From: CAZQKL01 sp964593895 [NCBI: uncultured bacterium]
GTDB lineage: Bacteria > DYJV01
NCBI GenBank assembly: GCA_964593895.1
Contig: CAZQKL010000044.1
Coordinates: forward strand, 1-15,734
Direction of reading: 5' to 3'
DNA length: 15,734 nucleotides
This document shows, piece after piece, positions 13,300 to 15,734 of the stretch. Each line of letters begins with the position of its first letter. The first letter of the stretch is position 1. The translations under genes and the position numbers were made by a program. The notes below the pieces were generated by a model. The model was given only the letters and a program-made list of their open reading frames with translations, made no database searches and had not been told where the DNA came from.

Positions 13300-15216
13300 C
13301 TATTCACCTAATAGTTTTTTTCTTTGTTCAATAATTCTTTTTTCCATTATCTCAGCTGCTTTTATATAATCACTTTCAATTACAAAATATCCTCCAAAAA
13401 TATCTTTTGCAGTTTCTGTTAAAATCTTTACAACTTCATTTGAACCTAATACTGGAGGTATTGGCCATAAATGAACTGGAATTCCACTTGCCACAAAATA
13501 TGTTCCAATAGATACCGCTTTTTCTGTCATCCATTCTGGTGCTGAACCAAATAATGGTAAATCTGAAATATCAACTCCCAAGTAATCAGCAATAGCTCCT
13601 GCCAAAACTAACATTCTTGAACAATCTACACAACTTCCCATATGCAACATCGGTGGAATATTTAAAGCTTCACAAACTTTTCTTAATCCCTCTCCTGCAA
13701 GCTCTTTTGAATCTAATGATAATAATCCTGTTTTTGCAACTGCAATTGCCCAACATCCTGTGCCTATCACTAAAATATCCCTCTTTATAAGCTCTTTTGC
13801 CAAATTAACATGAAAGTAATCTTGTGTAACCTTTGGATTATTACAACCAACAATTCCTGCTACTCCCTTAATTTTTCCTTCTTTTATTGCATCAACTATT
13901 GGTTTTACACTTCCTCCAAGTGCTGATAGAATCTGCTCAACACTAAATCCCACAATTGCTGGGCTTTTTTCTTTTGGAATATTTACCTTTGATTTGTCTC
14001 TATTTTGAAAATTTTCAATAGCCAATTTAACAATTTTTTCTGCAATTTCATTTGCCTTTTCTTCTTCAAATTGAACATGAATTGCTCCTGGAAAAGCTGC
14101 CTGGTCACTTGTTGATATAAATTTCGTATGAAAACATTTTGAAAGATTAGCCAATGCTGGAAATATACATTGAACATCAACTACCATTGCCTCAACAGCT
14201 CCAGTTATTACTGCAAGCTCTTGATGTAATTCATTCCCTGCTATTGGAACATTGTGTCGCATTAAAATTTCATTTCCTGTGCAACACATTCCAGCAACAT
14301 TAATTCCTTTAGCCCCTTTATTTCTTGCATATTCTATTAATTCAGGCTTTTGAGATGCTTCAACAATTTTTTCCGATAAAACTGGTTCATGTCCATGAAT
14401 AATTATATTTACTTCATCTTCACTCAAAACTCCTAAATTTGCCTCAATTGTATGAACTTTAGGAGTTCCAAATAAAATATCCTGAATTTCTGTCGCTATT
14501 AATGAACCGCCCCATCCATCACCAAGAGATGCTCTAACACCTTGCATAATCAATGAAACTGGTTCATTATCCACTCCAATATGAGTCCTATGCATAATAT
14601 CAACTATTTCTCTATCAATATTTCTTGGTATTATCCCTATCTTTTTACCTAATTTTTCAGATAAAACCTCTTCTAAATTTTTATATTTCTCAATTAATTT
14701 TTTTGGTGCATAACTTAACAAAAACCTAATTGGGAAAGAATCTTGCTTACCATAATCATTTAATGCTATCTCAGCAACCTCTTTCGCTATTTCATACTTA
14801 TCTTTCCCCTCAATATTTACACCTAATCTTTTCGCAACATTTTTCAATTTTTCTTCATCTTTAATTTCATAATCTTTATTTTTCCCTTCAGCTACCTCTT
14901 TTAAAAGTAATGCTGGCCTTCTTCCATGGTCAGAATGAGCTGCAGCTCCTGCTGCAATAAATCTTAATAAATTCCTTGCAACAATTGTATCTGCAGTCGC
15001 TCCACATACCCCTTTTTGAGGTCCTTCTCCAAATGGATCAATTCTACATGGCCCCATTATACAATTTCTACAACAAACACCTAACAATCCAAATCCACAT
15101 TGAGGTTCTTGTAAAGCTAATCTTTCCCAAACTGTTTCATAATCATTTTCAATTGCTATTTTTAAAACTTTTTGTGCTGTACTATCAGAACTTCTCTTTT
15201 TTACTATCTCTTTCAT
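13300..15216 (-). CDS. cooS: Nickel-iron-sulfur carbon monoxide dehydrogenase, CooS type
   Basis: This 638-residue protein oxidises CO to CO2 (or the reverse) at a Ni-Fe-S C-cluster in a cytoplasmic homodimer. The N-terminus carries the D- and B-cluster cysteines C40, C48, C49, C52, C57 and C71. AAAHSDHGR supplies the proton-path histidines H94 and H97. C-cluster ligands are visible in order: HGHEP (H276), GMCCTGN (C311/C312), QCIFP (C350), VGCNN (C458), GTGCW (C488) and MGSCVDC (C529). The catalytic lysine is K566 in EWMTEK. The length is that of monofunctional CooS, and no acetyl-CoA synthase genes follow. GGAGG lies nine bases before the ATG. The start overlaps the end of the glycosyltransferase gene by 32 bases; a promoter inside that gene is likely but not identified. 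Confidence 0.96.
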   Translation of the reverse strand: MKEIVKKRSSDSTAQKVLKIAIENDYETVWERLALQEPQCGFGLLGVCCRNCIMGPCRIDPFGEGPQKGVCGATADTIVARNLLRFIAAGAAAHSDHGRRPALLLKEVAEGKNKDYEIKDEEKLKNVAKRLGVNIEGKDKYEIAKEVAEIALNDYGKQDSFPIRFLLSYAPKKLIEKYKNLEEVLSEKLGKKIGIIPRNIDREIVDIMHRTHIGVDNEPVSLIMQGVRASLGDGWGGSLIATEIQDILFGTPKVHTIEANLGVLSEDEVNIIIHGHEPVLSEKIVEASQKPELIEYARNKGAKGINVAGMCCTGNEILMRHNVPIAGNELHQELAVITGAVEAMVVDVQCIFPALANLSKCFHTKFISTSDQAAFPGAIHVQFEEEKANEIAEKIVKLAIENFQNRDKSKVNIPKEKSPAIVGFSVEQILSALGGSVKPIVDAIKEGKIKGVAGIVGCNNPKVTQDYFHVNLAKELIKRDILVIGTGCWAIAVAKTGLLSLDSKELAGEGLRKVCEALNIPPMLHMGSCVDCSRMLVLAGAIADYLGVDISDLPLFGSAPEWMTEKAVSIGTYFVASGIPVHLWPIPPVLGSNEVVKILTETAKDIFGGYFVIESDYIKAAEIMEKRIIEQRKKLLGE

Positions 15217-15734
15217 GAGTTTTCCCCTCCTTCAATTTTTTTAAATCCTCATTTATTTCTTTAATTATTAATCTCAAATCAAAATCCTTATACAAATCTC
15301 TTCTTTTCCTAATTTCATTTAAATATCTTAACGCAGAAAATAAGCCTAAAAAATATGAAAAGTCTCCTTTAATGGTATATAAGACCAGTCTCAAAAATAT
15401 ATTTATAATGTGAATTTTTATAAGATAATCAGAAGGCAATACACTCCATAAAAAAATAAACCTATTTCTTCTCATAATTCGTTTTATAAAAAATTTTGAA
15501 TAATATTTTCCAATTGTTGATTTATGCTTATGTAACACTGTTATTTTTGGATAAAATACACATTTATATCCATTTGCCCATGCTCTTACGCAAATCTCTG
15601 TGTCTTCATAATAAAACGGTTTATATATTTTGTCAAATTTTTTTATTTTAATAAACTTTTCTTTATCAATTGCAACTGCACCTGCTTCACAAAATAGGGT
15701 TTTATAAAATCTGTCATTATAAATTTTAAAATTT
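15185..15734 (-). CDS. Family 2 glycosyltransferase, C-terminal part
   Basis: The 5' end lies beyond the right edge; 182 residues are visible, more than an ATG/GTG-based call would give because the open frame continues through 15733. The segment FCEAGAVAIDKEKFIKIKKF, then FDKIYKPFYYEDTEICVRAW, is the acceptor-side region of GT-A family 2 enzymes (rhamnosyltransferase/WbbL-like). GAVAIDKE and the EDTEIC acidic residues act in acceptor binding and catalysis. HKHKST follows, then an aromatic, partly hydrophobic tail (about 90-145) typical of these proteins and possibly membrane-associated. It probably adds sugars to a cell-surface polysaccharide. It ends TGA-TAG in tandem, 32 bases inside cooS. 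A functional link with CO metabolism is not expected. Confidence 0.85.
   Translation of the reverse strand, partial: NFKIYNDRFYKTLFCEAGAVAIDKEKFIKIKKFDKIYKPFYYEDTEICVRAWANGYKCVFYPKITVLHKHKSTIGKYYSKFFIKRIMRRNRFIFLWSVLPSDYLIKIHIINIFLRLVLYTIKGDFSYFLGLFSALRYLNEIRKRRDLYKDFDLRLIIKEINEDLKKLKEGKTHERDSKKEKF

Noticed and set aside
13300-15216. Part of a CO dehydrogenase/acetyl-CoA synthase (Wood-Ljungdahl) operon
   Set aside because: No acetyl-CoA synthase, corrinoid protein or methyltransferase gene is next to cooS. The neighbours are FNOR and cooF, the pattern of a monofunctional CO-oxidising module.
1-15734. CRISPR array, tRNA or rRNA genes
   Set aside because: Reading both strands I found no regularly spaced repeats, and coding genes fill almost all of the window, leaving no gap able to hold such genes.
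1-15734. Archaeal origin, suggested by Hdr, MvhD, AOR and DUF2080-like proteins
   Set aside because: The SECIS-like hairpins lie inside the frames just after UGA, promoters are of the sigma70 type, and CCA enzyme is of the bacterial class II. All three are bacterial traits.

Overview
The window is AT-rich, gene-dense DNA from an anaerobic bacterium with redox metabolism. Bacterial rather than archaeal origin is suggested by strong Shine-Dalgarno sites, sigma70-type promoters with 17-base spacers, a bacterial class II CCA-adding enzyme, and SECIS-like hairpins lying inside the coding region just after in-frame UGA codons (archaeal SECIS elements lie outside the gene). I cannot name the organism; an uncultured low-GC anaerobic lineage is likely.

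Layout. Bases 1-755 (+ strand) hold the last codons of a xanthine-dehydrogenase/CO-dehydrogenase-type molybdenum hydroxylase, a small DUF2080-like protein behind its own promoter, and a GNAT acetyltransferase. Everything else is on the - strand, read from right to left. First comes the 3' part of a family 2 glycosyltransferase, which overlaps cooS. A CO module follows: cooS (Ni-CO dehydrogenase), an FAD/NAD(P) oxidoreductase of the FNOR type, and cooF (four-cluster ferredoxin). Next are a 61-residue winged-helix protein and cca. A strong promoter (10273-10301) then opens a seven-subunit-scale redox operon: a BamB-like tungsten aldehyde:ferredoxin oxidoreductase, a BamC-like ferredoxin, a BamD-like HdrC-HdrB fusion, an antitoxin/PIN toxin pair, an FdhD-like protein, a BamE-like tandem HdrA, a BamF-like MvhD-ferredoxin and a second GNAT acetyltransferase, which converges on the first.

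The main result is that both the HdrA-like and the MvhD-like proteins are selenoproteins that ordinary gene calling breaks. HdrA is one 1022-residue protein (2031-5099) read through UGA at 4917-4919. MvhD is a 266-residue protein (1210-2010) read through UGA at 1957-1959. Both form a CxxU motif, and both UGAs are followed at a suitable distance by a hairpin with a G near the start of its loop.

The order AOR - ferredoxin - HdrCB - HdrA - Sec-MvhD matches BamB-C-D-E-F of class II benzoyl-CoA reductase, a complex that couples low-potential reduction at a tungsten site to flavin-based electron bifurcation. No BamGHI (NADH-oxidising) genes and no ring-degradation genes are present here; instead a CO dehydrogenase/FNOR module lies upstream. 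A toxin-antitoxin pair and an FdhD-like protein lacking the usual catalytic cysteine sit inside the operon. Whether the substrate is benzoyl-CoA, and whether CO-derived electrons feed the complex, is inference. No gap of more than 300 bases lacks a gene.
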